Positions 1 to 7,620 of a DNA stretch of 64,000 bases are shown in pieces. Location of the stretch: the NCBI GenBank assembly GCA_020636025.1, contig JACJYQ010000001.1, positions 434,001 to 498,000 of the forward strand, read 5' to 3'. Source of the stretch: Lewinellaceae bacterium (GTDB lineage: Bacteria > Bacteroidota > Bacteroidia > Chitinophagales > Saprospiraceae). Under the pieces are notes generated by a model. It searched no databases. It saw only the letters and a program-made list of their open reading frames with translations, and had not been told where the DNA came from. Positions within the stretch are counted from its first letter, which is position 1, and each line of letters begins with the position of its first letter. The position numbers and the translations under genes were made by a program.

Positions 1-288
1 GAAGACAGAAACGCCAATTTAGCACAGCCTGACCTGGCTAAAGAAGTAAGTATTTACCCAAATCCGGGAAGTGATAAACTGATGGTGAATCTCCCGGATT
101 TAAAGGGGGGAGATGTGCAGATCACCGTGGTTTCCACTACCGGGCAAATGGTATTAAAAGAAATTGTTTCCGCAGTGAATAACCGCGGGCAATTTGTATT
201 GAATACAGGACGACTGTCTGATGGCTTGTATTTTGTACGAATCCAGCTGCAACAGAATCTAATCACCCTTCCATGGGTGAAGCAATGA
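1..288 (+). CDS. C-terminal end of a T9SS cargo protein (type A sorting domain), 5' truncated
   Basis: Reading frame 1 is open from the first base to the TGA at 286-288, so only the last 95 residues of a larger protein are seen. They contain the hallmark SIYPNPGSDKL at the start of a type A sorting domain, then alternating beta strands and the typical ending GLYFVRI. Such domains are recognised by the type IX secretion system, which exports the cargo across the outer membrane, and they are usually removed on export. The passenger lies outside the window, so its function is unknown. The final strand (LITLPWVKQ) is less basic than the usual KxxKxx ending. Confidence 0.85.
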   Translation, partial: EDRNANLAQPDLAKEVSIYPNPGSDKLMVNLPDLKGGDVQITVVSTTGQMVLKEIVSAVNNRGQFVLNTGRLSDGLYFVRIQLQQNLITLPWVKQ

Positions 289-291
289 TGG

Positions 292-1605
292 TTACTTGTT
301 GTAGTGCACAACCAGCTTAACTTCCTGTTTGTTCAACCTGAGCTTCAACCACTCTTCAAGCCTTTGCATGTCCTTGCTTTTCATTTGCTTGTCGCAATTT
401 AGCAGGGTTAAATAAACTGGCTGTGGCTCTTTCTCCGTCGAAGTATTGATGCTTACAGGTTGAATCACGGCGCTGCTGATAAATGGGTATTGCACCCTGA
501 TCTCCTGGAACACTTGATTGCTGATCATTTGCTGGTTGTTGATGCTATCCAGTTGATGAACAAGTGATTCGCGTTTGGATTCATTGTCTTTATAGGCCAA
601 CATCAGTTGGTTCAATTCATCGCTGTTGGTGTTGTCGGGAAGTATGGAGAAGCCCTGCTCTACAATCAAATTGGTTTCTTTTAACTTGTAGTACCCCAAT
701 TTGGATTTTAGCTCTTCAATGGCCTCATCGGAAATGTCTTCCCCGCCAAATACCAGTTTTATTTCTTTTTTGCCAGGATTGATTTCTTTTTTGAGCAGAT
801 AGTCATTGGGGAATTTCGCCTCCTGTTCAATAAAGGTATTTGCCCGGAGTTGATAATTGTTTTGTTGTACCAGATCGTATCCCAGGTAAATACTTGGCAT
901 TAGGGTAATGATGATCACTGTCCAGATCAAACGCCTTTCGCGCGCGCGCACACTGGGGTCTTCGTATCTTTTTACCGGAAATTTCAGAAAAAAAGCAGTA
1001 AAAAAAGTGGCAGCGGAAATGAAAACGGTATTGATGATGTACAGATAAAAAGCCCCAAAGAAATAGTTGAGCTGCCAGGTTGCCAGCCCATACCCCGCTG
1101 TACACAAGGGAGGCATTAGAGCTGTAGCAATGGCAGCACCTGGTATTACATTGCCTTTGAATTTACTGGAGAGTGCAAAAATTCCGGCAAAACCGCCGCA
1201 AAGCGCAATGAGCACATCGTACACCGTGGGTTGTGTCCGCGCCAGAATTTCAGAGTGGGCCTCTCGGATTGGAGAAATTAGAAAGTAAATGGTGGACGAA
1301 ACAAGACCTACAGCAGCTGCAAACAAATAATTTCTGAATGATTGACGGATGATGGTCGGTGAATTAATGGCTACTCCGACCCCAAAACCCAGGATAGGCC
1401 CCATTAATGGTGAAATAAGCATCGCACCGATTACAACAGCCGTGGAATTGGTATTCAGCCCCAAACAGGCAATCAAAATAGCAAAGAACAGAATCCACAG
1501 ATTGGTGCCGTGAAACACCACGCCTTCCTCAATTTTTTTACGAATTACCGTAAAATCTTCTCTTTCTCGTTGCAATCTAAGGGTGTCGAAGATTTTCAGA
1601 TTCAT
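292..1605 (-). CDS. DUF389 family multi-pass membrane protein
   Basis: A 437-residue protein. The N-terminal half (residues about 30-235) holds roughly six hydrophobic segments with the glycine-rich GAMLISPLMGPILGFGVG and ALMPPLCTAGYGLA signatures of the DUF389 hydrophobic domain. The C-terminal half (about 255-437) is soluble and charged. The molecular role of DUF389 proteins is not established; a transporter or channel has been proposed. The gene is last in a leftward run glnS - VOC protein - DUF389 with a 40-base gap, so it may be cotranscribed. It converges on the T9SS gene ending at 288 with only 3 bases between the two stops. The family call is firm; the function is unknown. Confidence 0.85.
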   Translation of the reverse strand: MNLKIFDTLRLQREREDFTVIRKKIEEGVVFHGTNLWILFFAILIACLGLNTNSTAVVIGAMLISPLMGPILGFGVGVAINSPTIIRQSFRNYLFAAAVGLVSSTIYFLISPIREAHSEILARTQPTVYDVLIALCGGFAGIFALSSKFKGNVIPGAAIATALMPPLCTAGYGLATWQLNYFFGAFYLYIINTVFISAATFFTAFFLKFPVKRYEDPSVRARERRLIWTVIIITLMPSIYLGYDLVQQNNYQLRANTFIEQEAKFPNDYLLKKEINPGKKEIKLVFGGEDISDEAIEELKSKLGYYKLKETNLIVEQGFSILPDNTNSDELNQLMLAYKDNESKRESLVHQLDSINNQQMISNQVFQEIRVQYPFISSAVIQPVSINTSTEKEPQPVYLTLLNCDKQMKSKDMQRLEEWLKLRLNKQEVKLVVHYNK

Positions 1606-1645
1606 GTTCTTCAGCTTTGGTGAAAGGTCAGATTCCTGGTTCTAT

Positions 1646-2116
1646 TCAAATTTGTTTGGTTGCTCCAACTGCTGTGAGCCAGTCTTCGTAGGATAATACA
1701 CCCAGGTCGAAATTTTGGGGACCGTCAAGCACAGCAATGAATTCAAGTATATTGCCATCGGGATCGTCAAAATAAATGGCAACAGCCGGCATCCAGGCAA
1801 AGACCATTGGCCTGTCGTTTCCGTCTTTCAGAAAATTGTAAGGTTTCAACCCTCTCGATTCCAAAAATTCAATGGACTTATTCAACACATCACCAACGCT
1901 GCATCTGAATGCAAAATGCCGCTTTTCTATGCTGCCTTCAGGTTTCTCCCAAAGTCCCAGCATGTATTCCTGAGGTTTCCCAACCCAGAAAAAAGCAATT
2001 CTTCGGTCATTATCGACGGAGGCCAATTGAAGTTCCAGGGTATCTTTATAAAATGCAATAGATCGCTCAAGATTGCTGACCGATATATGCGTTTCATAAA
2101 GACCTTGGATCATCAT
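1646..2116 (-). CDS. VOC (glyoxalase/bleomycin-resistance fold) family protein
   Basis: A 156-residue protein of the vicinal oxygen chelate superfamily. It begins with the typical strand ETHISVSNLERSIAFYKDTLEL and carries the C-terminal module VAIYFDDPDGNILEFIAVL, where the Glu of NILEF is a usual metal ligand; His11 in the first strand is the likely partner ligand. Most members bind a divalent metal and act on small electrophiles or aromatic diols, but the substrate cannot be read from the sequence. The gene starts 7 bases after glnS ends and is very likely translated from the same mRNA. ATG codons at 2116 and 2113 are both possible starts. Confidence 0.8.
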   Translation of the reverse strand: MMIQGLYETHISVSNLERSIAFYKDTLELQLASVDNDRRIAFFWVGKPQEYMLGLWEKPEGSIEKRHFAFRCSVGDVLNKSIEFLESRGLKPYNFLKDGNDRPMVFAWMPAVAIYFDDPDGNILEFIAVLDGPQNFDLGVLSYEDWLTAVGATKQI

Positions 2117-2123
2117 GCAGATT

Positions 2124-3800
2124 TTACTTTTTTTGTTCTTTGGCCCAGGTGTCTTTCAGGGTAACCGTGCGATTAAATACTCGCTTATCGCTGTTGGAGT
2201 CCGGGTCGACACAAAAATAACCAAGCCTTGTAAATTGAAATTTCTCTCCGGGCTCGGCATTGGCTAATGCTGGTTCAATAAGAGCATTTTTCTTTATTAA
2301 CAGTGACTCCTCGTGGATGGTGGCTTTGAAATTTTCCTCAGCCGCAGGATCTTCCACTTTAAACAGTCGGTCATACAGCCGTACTTCTGCTTCTACCGCA
2401 TCTGTAGCTGACAACCAGTGAATTACGCCTTTTACCTTCAGTCCGGATGTATCCTGACCAGATCTGCTTTCTGGTACGTATGTACAATGCAATGCTGTGA
2501 TATTCCCCTGCTCGTCCTTCATCACCTCATCGCAACGGATGATAAAGCCGGATTTTAAACGCACCATGCCGCCCGGTGACAAGCGGAAGTATTTAGGTGG
2601 CGGGTTTTCCATAAAGTCATCCTGCTCTATCCAAAGTTCTCTGGTAAAGGCAATTTTTCTGTTGCCTGTTTCCGGCTGCTCAGGATTGTTTTCTGTTTCC
2701 ATCCACTCGATTTGCCCTTCCGGTAAATTGGTAATGATCACTTTCAATGGATCGAGTACTGCAAAACGTCGGAGGGCGTGTCGATTTAGATCTTCCCTGA
2801 TTGAAAATTCCAATAAAGAAAGTTCGATCAGATTCTCACGTTTAGCTACTCCAATACGTGTTGCAAAGGCCCGAATACTTTCAGGTGTATAGCCACGGCG
2901 ACGGAAGGCAGCGATGGTTGGCATACGGGGATCATCCCATCCGCTCACATATTTTTCATCTACCAACTGCTTCAATTTCCGTTTGCTCATAACCGTATAG
3001 CTCAAATTGAAACGAGCCATTTCATACTGTTTAGACGGAAATATGCCGAGCTGTTCTATACACCAGTCATACAATTCGCGGTGCGGAATAAATTCAAGTG
3101 TGCAAATCGAATGCGTGATGTTTTCAATGCTGTCACTTTGTCCGTGTGCCCAGTCATACATCGGATAAATGCACCATTTATCTCCTGTTCTGTGATGGTG
3201 AGCATGTTTGATCCGGTACAGATACGGATCACGCATATGCATATTGGGTGAAGCCAGGTCAATTTTTGCCCGAAGTGTGCAATGACCGTCCGGGTATTCA
3301 CCTGCTTTCATTTTCTCAAAAAGTTCCAGGTTTTCTTCAACCGAAGTTTCCCGGTATTTACCTGGCACACCCGGTGTGGTTGGAGTTCCTTTAGAGGCAG
3401 CTACCTCTGCAGGTGAAGAAAAATCAACATAGGCTTTGCCTTTGGATATCAGCAGCTTTGCCCACTCGTATAATTGTTCAAAATAATCTGATGCATAGAA
3501 AATATTATCGGGTTCGAAGCCCAACCAGCGTACATCAGAGAGAATGCTGTCAACAAATTCAGTTTCTTCTGTAGACGGATTCGTATCGTCAAAGCGGAGG
3601 TTGGTTTTACCTCCATACTTCTGCGCCAGGCCAAAATTGAGGCAAATGCTTTTCGCGTGTCCTATGTGCAGGTAACCATTCGGTTCCGGCGGGAATCGGG
3701 TGAGAATGGTTTCGTATTTTCCGGAAGCCAGATCGGCTTCCACTATTTCCTCCAGGAAATTGAGTGATTCTCTTCCTGTATTTTGTGTTTCAGTCGTCAT
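2124..3800 (-). CDS. glnS: Glutaminyl-tRNA synthetase
   Basis: A 558-residue class I aminoacyl-tRNA synthetase that charges tRNA-Gln with glutamine. The ATP-binding HIGH signature is in PPEPNGYLHIGHAKSI (about residues 36-51), and the KMSKS-type loop appears as VMSKRKL near residue 271. The C-terminal two-barrel anticodon-binding region follows, including CTYVPESRSGQD and KGVIHWLSA. Length and domain order match bacterial GlnS. Presence of glnS fits Bacteroidota, which use direct charging rather than only the GatCAB amidation route. It is the first gene of the leftward glnS-VOC-DUF389 run and is divergent from the lipoprotein gene at 3957 across a 156-base AT-rich gap. Confidence 0.97.
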   Translation of the reverse strand: MTTETQNTGRESLNFLEEIVEADLASGKYETILTRFPPEPNGYLHIGHAKSICLNFGLAQKYGGKTNLRFDDTNPSTEETEFVDSILSDVRWLGFEPDNIFYASDYFEQLYEWAKLLISKGKAYVDFSSPAEVAASKGTPTTPGVPGKYRETSVEENLELFEKMKAGEYPDGHCTLRAKIDLASPNMHMRDPYLYRIKHAHHHRTGDKWCIYPMYDWAHGQSDSIENITHSICTLEFIPHRELYDWCIEQLGIFPSKQYEMARFNLSYTVMSKRKLKQLVDEKYVSGWDDPRMPTIAAFRRRGYTPESIRAFATRIGVAKRENLIELSLLEFSIREDLNRHALRRFAVLDPLKVIITNLPEGQIEWMETENNPEQPETGNRKIAFTRELWIEQDDFMENPPPKYFRLSPGGMVRLKSGFIIRCDEVMKDEQGNITALHCTYVPESRSGQDTSGLKVKGVIHWLSATDAVEAEVRLYDRLFKVEDPAAEENFKATIHEESLLIKKNALIEPALANAEPGEKFQFTRLGYFCVDPDSNSDKRVFNRTVTLKDTWAKEQKK

Positions 3801-3881
3801 GATTAATTCAAATATGGTGCAAAGAAACTGAGATAAACGGAAATCATGGTTTTTCCTGTAAAAGTTCCTGCTGGCATTAAA

Positions 3882-3889
3882 TATATTTG
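3882..3889 (+). promoter_or_regulatory. Candidate Bacteroidota -7 element (TATATTTG)
   Basis: TATATTTG matches the Bacteroidota -7 consensus TAnnTTTG and lies 67 bases upstream of the small lipoprotein start at 3957, in the divergent gap with glnS. No clear TTTG -33 element is seen at the expected 19-21 base spacing, so the call is weak. Confidence 0.35.
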
Positions 3890-3956
3890 CTTTGCAAAAG
3901 ATGGAGCTGATTCTTAAACCACCATCTGTATAAACTCATTTCTAAATTTTAATTGT

Positions 3957-4172
3957 ATGAAATTATTCCTCCCAATTTTACTTTTTCTTTCCATGTACGG
4001 CCTTTCAAGCTGTTCGGATGGTGAAGCCGCAAAAAAAGCCGAAGCCGAAGCTGCTGCTGCTAAAGAGGCCGCCACTCTTGATTCATTAAGTATGGAACTC
4101 GAGAAAAAAACTACTGAAATTGAAAAGGATGTTCAGAGCCTTGAAGAAGGCCTAAAGGAAATTGAAGAGTAA
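3957..4172 (+). CDS. Small coiled-coil lipoprotein
   Basis: A 71-residue protein with a lipoprotein signal peptide: hydrophobic residues 3-16, then the lipobox LSSC with the lipidated Cys at about residue 19. The mature part is Ala/Glu/Lys-rich, with heptad-like spacing (AKKAEAEAAAAKEAATLDSL, then EKKTTEIEKDVQSLEEGL), so a short alpha-helical coiled coil anchored to a membrane is expected. The shape resembles Lpp-like spacer lipoproteins, but no homology is claimed. The next gene starts 46 bases downstream and also encodes an exported coiled-coil protein, so the two may be cotranscribed and act together in the envelope. Confidence 0.7.
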   Translation: MKLFLPILLFLSMYGLSSCSDGEAAKKAEAEAAAAKEAATLDSLSMELEKKTTEIEKDVQSLEEGLKEIEE

Positions 4173-4217
4173 ACCTGTAAACCAGACCTTTTATCCATTT
4201 ATTAAAACACAACACAC

Positions 4218-4895
4218 ATGCACAACATACTTAAGTCAATTGCCATCATGTTCATGGCCGCCATGGCGTTTTTCCTGTTTCCGTCAACCACTTATGCCCA
4301 GGGCAAAGGAAAAGGACAGGACAAGAAGGAAATGAAGGACAAAACCGGCAAAGCCGATAATGAAGTCAGAGGAAAGTCTGACGATCACGGCCACGAAGGC
4401 CATGATCACGTAAAAGATCATGCAAAGGATCGCGATATGGAAAAAAGCAGGGATATGGAAAAAGGAAAAGATATGGATGAAGCACGTGAAGATCGCGAAG
4501 CTGAACACAGTAAGGATGCCGATGATGATGACATGCATGAGAAGAAGGAAAAGAAAGAAAAAGGAGACAACAATGGAAATGCCTACGGCAAGGATAAGGG
4601 TGACATGTCAGGAAAGGAATTTGGGCAACACAGAGCTGAGGAAGCACACAAAAAACATCAGGCCAGGAAAGCAGAGGCAAAAGAATCAGTTGAATCGGCA
4701 GATGCCAAAGTGAAAGATGCTCGCGAACGCATTAAAAAGGCCAAAGACAAACTAGAGGCCGATAAAAAGGCCAAAAAGGTAAATGATGCTCAGTATGAAG
4801 AGAAGAAAAAGAAAATTGAACAGGTAGAAAAACAAACTGACGAACTGGAGGCTAAAATCAAGAGCACCAAAACAAAGGTTGAAGGCCAGGAGTGA
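4218..4895 (+). CDS. Exported His/Asp-rich and Lys/Glu-rich low-complexity protein with C-terminal coiled coil
   Basis: A 225-residue protein with a signal peptide (hydrophobic residues 7-22, then STTYAQ, cleavage after about 28). The mature protein has three zones: a Gly/Lys-rich segment; a disordered segment rich in His, Asp and Met (DDHGHEGHDHVKDH near residues 55-68, then repeated KDRDMEKSRDMEKGKDMDEA); and a charged helix from about 150 to the end that should form a coiled coil. The His/Asp clusters could bind divalent metals, which is inference. No family was recognised. It follows the small lipoprotein gene and ends before a strong shared terminator. Confidence 0.6.
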   Translation: MHNILKSIAIMFMAAMAFFLFPSTTYAQGKGKGQDKKEMKDKTGKADNEVRGKSDDHGHEGHDHVKDHAKDRDMEKSRDMEKGKDMDEAREDREAEHSKDADDDDMHEKKEKKEKGDNNGNAYGKDKGDMSGKEFGQHRAEEAHKKHQARKAEAKESVESADAKVKDARERIKKAKDKLEADKKAKKVNDAQYEEKKKKIEQVEKQTDELEAKIKSTKTKVEGQE

Positions 4896-4997
4896 ATACT
4901 TAACTGGGTGATTCAGGAGGTAAATGTGTTCATCATTCGTTGTTCGATGTTCCCTTTACTGCCTATGGCACTCTTAATCAGTTAGTTAAAATATGAC

Positions 4998-5061
4998 AAC
5001 CCGATTTTACAAGTAGCTTATTAAATCCTAGTGATTAATAAGACTCAAGTAAAATCGGGTT
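4998..5061. terminator. Bidirectional intrinsic terminator with nested stem
   Basis: Inverted arms of 13 bases at 4998-5010 and 5049-5061 (AACCCGATTTTAC and its exact complement) flank a second inner stem at 5017-5024/5035-5042 (CTTATTAA/TTAATAAG). The structure is followed by T residues on the plus strand. It lies between the convergent genes ending at 4895 and 5102 and can serve both. Confidence 0.75.
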
Positions 5062-5101
5062 TTTCCATAATTAATCGGGTTTCCCTGATATTTGAAGGGT
5101 A

Positions 5102-5680
5102 TTAGCGGCCTATCAGGCACGCAATCAGTTTTTGAGTAGCCACAGCCCGGTGGCTTATTTTGCTTTTTATCTCGTCTCCCAGAATGGCGAAGGTGTCTTC
5201 ATAGCCATCCGGGATGAAAACCGGATCATATCCAAAACCGCCGTTACCGCTTTTTTGCTCTGCGATTTTTCCAGGGCAAATTCCTTCCAGCAACATTTCT
5301 TCTTCTCCTCTTAAAAGAGCAATAACCGTTCTGAACTGAGCTTTTCTGTTGGGCTTTCCTTCCAGTTTTTGCAGTAATAAACGGTTGTTGTCATCGGCAC
5401 TCCGCGCCGGACCGGCAAAGCGTGCTGTATGTACGCCAGGCGCGCCATCGAGGGCCTCTACTTCCAGTCCGGTATCTTCGGAAAAGCAGTCATATCCAAA
5501 TTTTTCTTTGACATACCTGGCTTTCAGCAGAGCATTTCCTTCCAGGGTGTTTTCAGTTTCTTCAATTTCTTCGGTACAGCCTATGTCAGGCAGTGTCTTA
5601 ATACTATATCCCGGACCCAGGATAAGTTCCACTTCTCGGGCTTTGTGTGGGTTATTGGTAGCGAATACGAGGGTTTTCAT
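5102..5680 (-). CDS. rdgB: XTP/dITP diphosphatase (RdgB/HAM1 family)
   Basis: A 192-residue housecleaning pyrophosphatase that hydrolyses dITP, XTP and other non-canonical purine nucleotides to monophosphates. Visible motifs are the N-terminal substrate loop FATNNPHKAREVELI, the acidic metal-binding region CFSEDTGLEVEALDGAPGVHTARFAG, the GGFGYDPVFIP signature, and the C-terminal SHRAVA. The length is normal for the family. The start ATG at 5678-5680 lies only 4 bases after a TAATTTTG -7-like element (5692-5685 on the minus strand), so the transcript may have almost no leader. Confidence 0.95.
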   Translation of the reverse strand: MKTLVFATNNPHKAREVELILGPGYSIKTLPDIGCTEEIEETENTLEGNALLKARYVKEKFGYDCFSEDTGLEVEALDGAPGVHTARFAGPARSADDNNRLLLQKLEGKPNRKAQFRTVIALLRGEEEMLLEGICPGKIAEQKSGNGGFGYDPVFIPDGYEDTFAILGDEIKSKISHRAVATQKLIACLIGR

Positions 5681-5684
5681 GAGG

Positions 5685-5692
5685 CAAAATTA
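5685..5692 (-). promoter_or_regulatory. Candidate -7 element of rdgB (TAATTTTG)
   Basis: Read on the minus strand, TAATTTTG matches TAnnTTTG exactly and ends 4 bases before the rdgB ATG. Transcription would start at or within a few bases of the start codon. No clear -33 TTTG is present at the expected spacing. Confidence 0.35.
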
Positions 5693-5818
5693 GAGAAAGA
5701 AAAGGTGGTATGAGGATAGATTTGTGTGGCAAAAAAAATTATATCAAATAAATTGACCGTTTGCTATTTTTGTTAAGCGTTTACGTGCTTTCGATCTCAC
5801 CATAAACAAATTACAACA

Positions 5819-6949
5819 ATGAGAAAGCTGGTTTTACTATTTCTACTGCTGAATGGGGTTTTTCATCAGCTACAAGCACAAATAACCGTATCGAACACTG
5901 TTTTCCCAGTTGTTGGCGATACCCTTCATTATGCTTTTGGCAATCAAGCAGGTGCCATCAACCAGATTTTTACGCCTCCAGGTGGAGTGCAACAATGGGA
6001 TCTGAGTAATCTTCAGGCAACTCAATATTGGAATCCGGTAATGCAAGACCCTTCAACGGGGGCTGATCATGCATTTTTCCAGGGTGCTACGATACTGTAT
6101 AATCCGCCAAACTCCTCCTCTGAAGCATATTTGCAGGTCACGGGTAATCAGGTACTTGGCATGGGCTACGCGGGTCTGGACAAGCTTGGTTTGGGTCTGG
6201 ATATATTGTTTCAAAACAAGCCTTCGCTGGAAGTTTCCTGGGCGCCTGTCAATTTTTTTGATATTCATCAAAGCGCTGCCAATGTTTTGACCGCTTTTGA
6301 TGCTCCAATAGCACCGCCGGTGCTGCTCAATCTGGTTCCTGCCGCGGATTCATTCCGGATACGCGTTACATACCAACGAATTGCCTCCATTGATGCCTAT
6401 GGCACTATGACCATTCCCGGCGGCACCTTTGATGTGTTGCGTAAAAAACAAACGGAATACAAATCAACAGCCGTCGATGTAAAAGTTGCTCCACTTGGTT
6501 GGATAGATATTTCAACCATTGGAGGCCAGCAGTTACTTCCCTTGGGGACGGATACGATAACTACTTTCCATTTTCTAAATGATGTGTCGAAAGAGGAGAT
6601 TGCTATTTGTACGCTGAATACTGGTCAAAATACAGTCACAGGTGTGCAGTATAAGGCAGTGAATGTGCCTTCCAGAGTTAATGCTGCGTTGTTGGATAGG
6701 GGAGTGCTTATTTACCCAAATCCCGCTCATGATATGGTTTATGTGCATTTCAACCGTCAGACAGGTGCTGAATTGCAATTCGAGTTATTGGATGTTCGTG
6801 GGAAGGTGATTTTAAGGCAAAATGGGCAGCTTGTTCCAGGAGAGAGCGATATTCATATTTCAGTTTCTTCCCTTCCTCTTGGCTTATATCAGTTATTAGT
6901 AAGAGAAAATGGAAACTTGCTTATTGGTAAGAGGCTTGTGAAGATTTGA
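5819..6949 (+). CDS. T9SS type A cargo protein of unknown function
   Basis: A 376-residue exported protein. The signal peptide covers residues 1-20 (KLVLLFLLLNGVFHQLQAQ). The body, residues 21-285, is a predicted beta-rich domain with no motif that I recognise. The C-terminal 85 residues are a type A sorting domain: GVLIYPNPAHDMVYVHF, then LELLDVRGKVI-like strands, PLGLYQLLV and the basic ending GKRLVKI. The protein is expected to be moved to the cell surface or medium by the type IX system. It is monocistronic: a promoter-like gap lies upstream and a hairpin terminator at 6990 follows. Confidence 0.8.
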   Translation: MRKLVLLFLLLNGVFHQLQAQITVSNTVFPVVGDTLHYAFGNQAGAINQIFTPPGGVQQWDLSNLQATQYWNPVMQDPSTGADHAFFQGATILYNPPNSSSEAYLQVTGNQVLGMGYAGLDKLGLGLDILFQNKPSLEVSWAPVNFFDIHQSAANVLTAFDAPIAPPVLLNLVPAADSFRIRVTYQRIASIDAYGTMTIPGGTFDVLRKKQTEYKSTAVDVKVAPLGWIDISTIGGQQLLPLGTDTITTFHFLNDVSKEEIAICTLNTGQNTVTGVQYKAVNVPSRVNAALLDRGVLIYPNPAHDMVYVHFNRQTGAELQFELLDVRGKVILRQNGQLVPGESDIHISVSSLPLGLYQLLVRENGNLLIGKRLVKI

Positions 6950-6989
6950 TTTACTCAGGGAAAGAATAAATGACTAGAGCTTAAATAAC

Positions 6990-7024
6990 AAAAGCCTCAC
7001 AATCGTTTGATTGCAAGGCTTTTT
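6990..7024. terminator. Intrinsic terminator between a T9SS gene and tRNA-Glu
   Basis: AAAAGCCT and AGGCTTTT arms with an inner CAATC/GATTG stem form a hairpin ending in a T run. It sits between the plus-strand gene ending at 6949 and the minus-strand tRNA at 7028-7099, and its A/T-flanked symmetry suits termination in both directions. Confidence 0.75.
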
Positions 7025-7027
7025 GTG

Positions 7028-7099
7028 TAGTCCGTACGGGAATCGAACCCGTGTTTCATCCGTGAAAGGGATGTGTCCTAACCCCTAGACGAACGGACC
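7028..7099 (-). tRNA. tRNA-Glu (anticodon UUC)
   Basis: On the minus strand the 72-base sequence folds as a tRNA. The acceptor arms GGTCCGT and ACGGACT pair over 7 bp with one G-T pair, the T arm carries GGTTCGATTCC, and the anticodon loop is CTTTCAC with anticodon TTC. The discriminator base is A; the genomic sequence does not encode CCA at the end. The D-arm GTCTAGGGGTTAGGAC is typical of tRNA-Glu. Confidence 0.95.
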
Positions 7100-7171
7100 T
7101 TTCGTTTAAAGCGGGGCAAAGATAACATCCTATTTTTCATTCAACCAAGAAGTTTTTATTTTTTATTTTTT

Positions 7172-7570
7172 TCAAAGATGATTTAATCTCAAATAATACT
7201 TTTCATCATCAAATAGCCAATGCTGCAATATCTCAATAGTATAAAATCCGGGCTCCAGATTTTTAAAAGTTGAACCTACTATACATTCAGAAAATGAGGT
7301 AAAAGCAATCTCCTTGGTTCCCATTCTTCCTTGAAGAGTTCCTACTGGATTTCCACCAAATACCTGGTAATTTTCAAAGGCATAGTATTTGGATGATTGC
7401 CCTTTCGGAAGCAATCCAATTTGAGTTTTTTCTTTTTGATTCAGGATGTACTCTGCCTGGAAAATATCCCTGACGGTGGCATTTTTAAATCGGATAAATA
7501 CACCATTTGGGGCTTTGTTGCAGCTTAACACAATCAAACAAAGGGCAAAAAAGGGTAGAAAAGCTTTCAT
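7172..7570 (-). CDS. Small lipoprotein of unknown function
   Basis: A 132-residue protein with a lipoprotein signal peptide: residues 1-16 hydrophobic, lipobox IVLSC with Cys at about residue 17. The mature part looks like a single beta-sandwich-sized domain (VFIRFKNATVRDIFQAEYIL, then GFYTIEILQHWLFDDEKYYL) without recognisable motifs. It lies between the tRNA and the UbiD-family gene, 50 bases from the latter on the same strand, so cotranscription with the decarboxylase is possible but not evident. Function unknown. Confidence 0.6.
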   Translation of the reverse strand: MKAFLPFFALCLIVLSCNKAPNGVFIRFKNATVRDIFQAEYILNQKEKTQIGLLPKGQSSKYYAFENYQVFGGNPVGTLQGRMGTKEIAFTSFSECIVGSTFKNLEPGFYTIEILQHWLFDDEKYYLRLNHL

Positions 7571-7620
7571 AATTAAATAGTTTTATACTGTTAAGATACC
7601 ACTTCCCCGATTTTAGCTGG

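Noticed and set aside
4284..4713. Several long frames inside the 4218-4895 low-complexity gene
   Set aside because: They are shadows of the purine-rich sequence on the real frame; only the plus-strand 4218 frame has a signal peptide and coiled-coil pattern.
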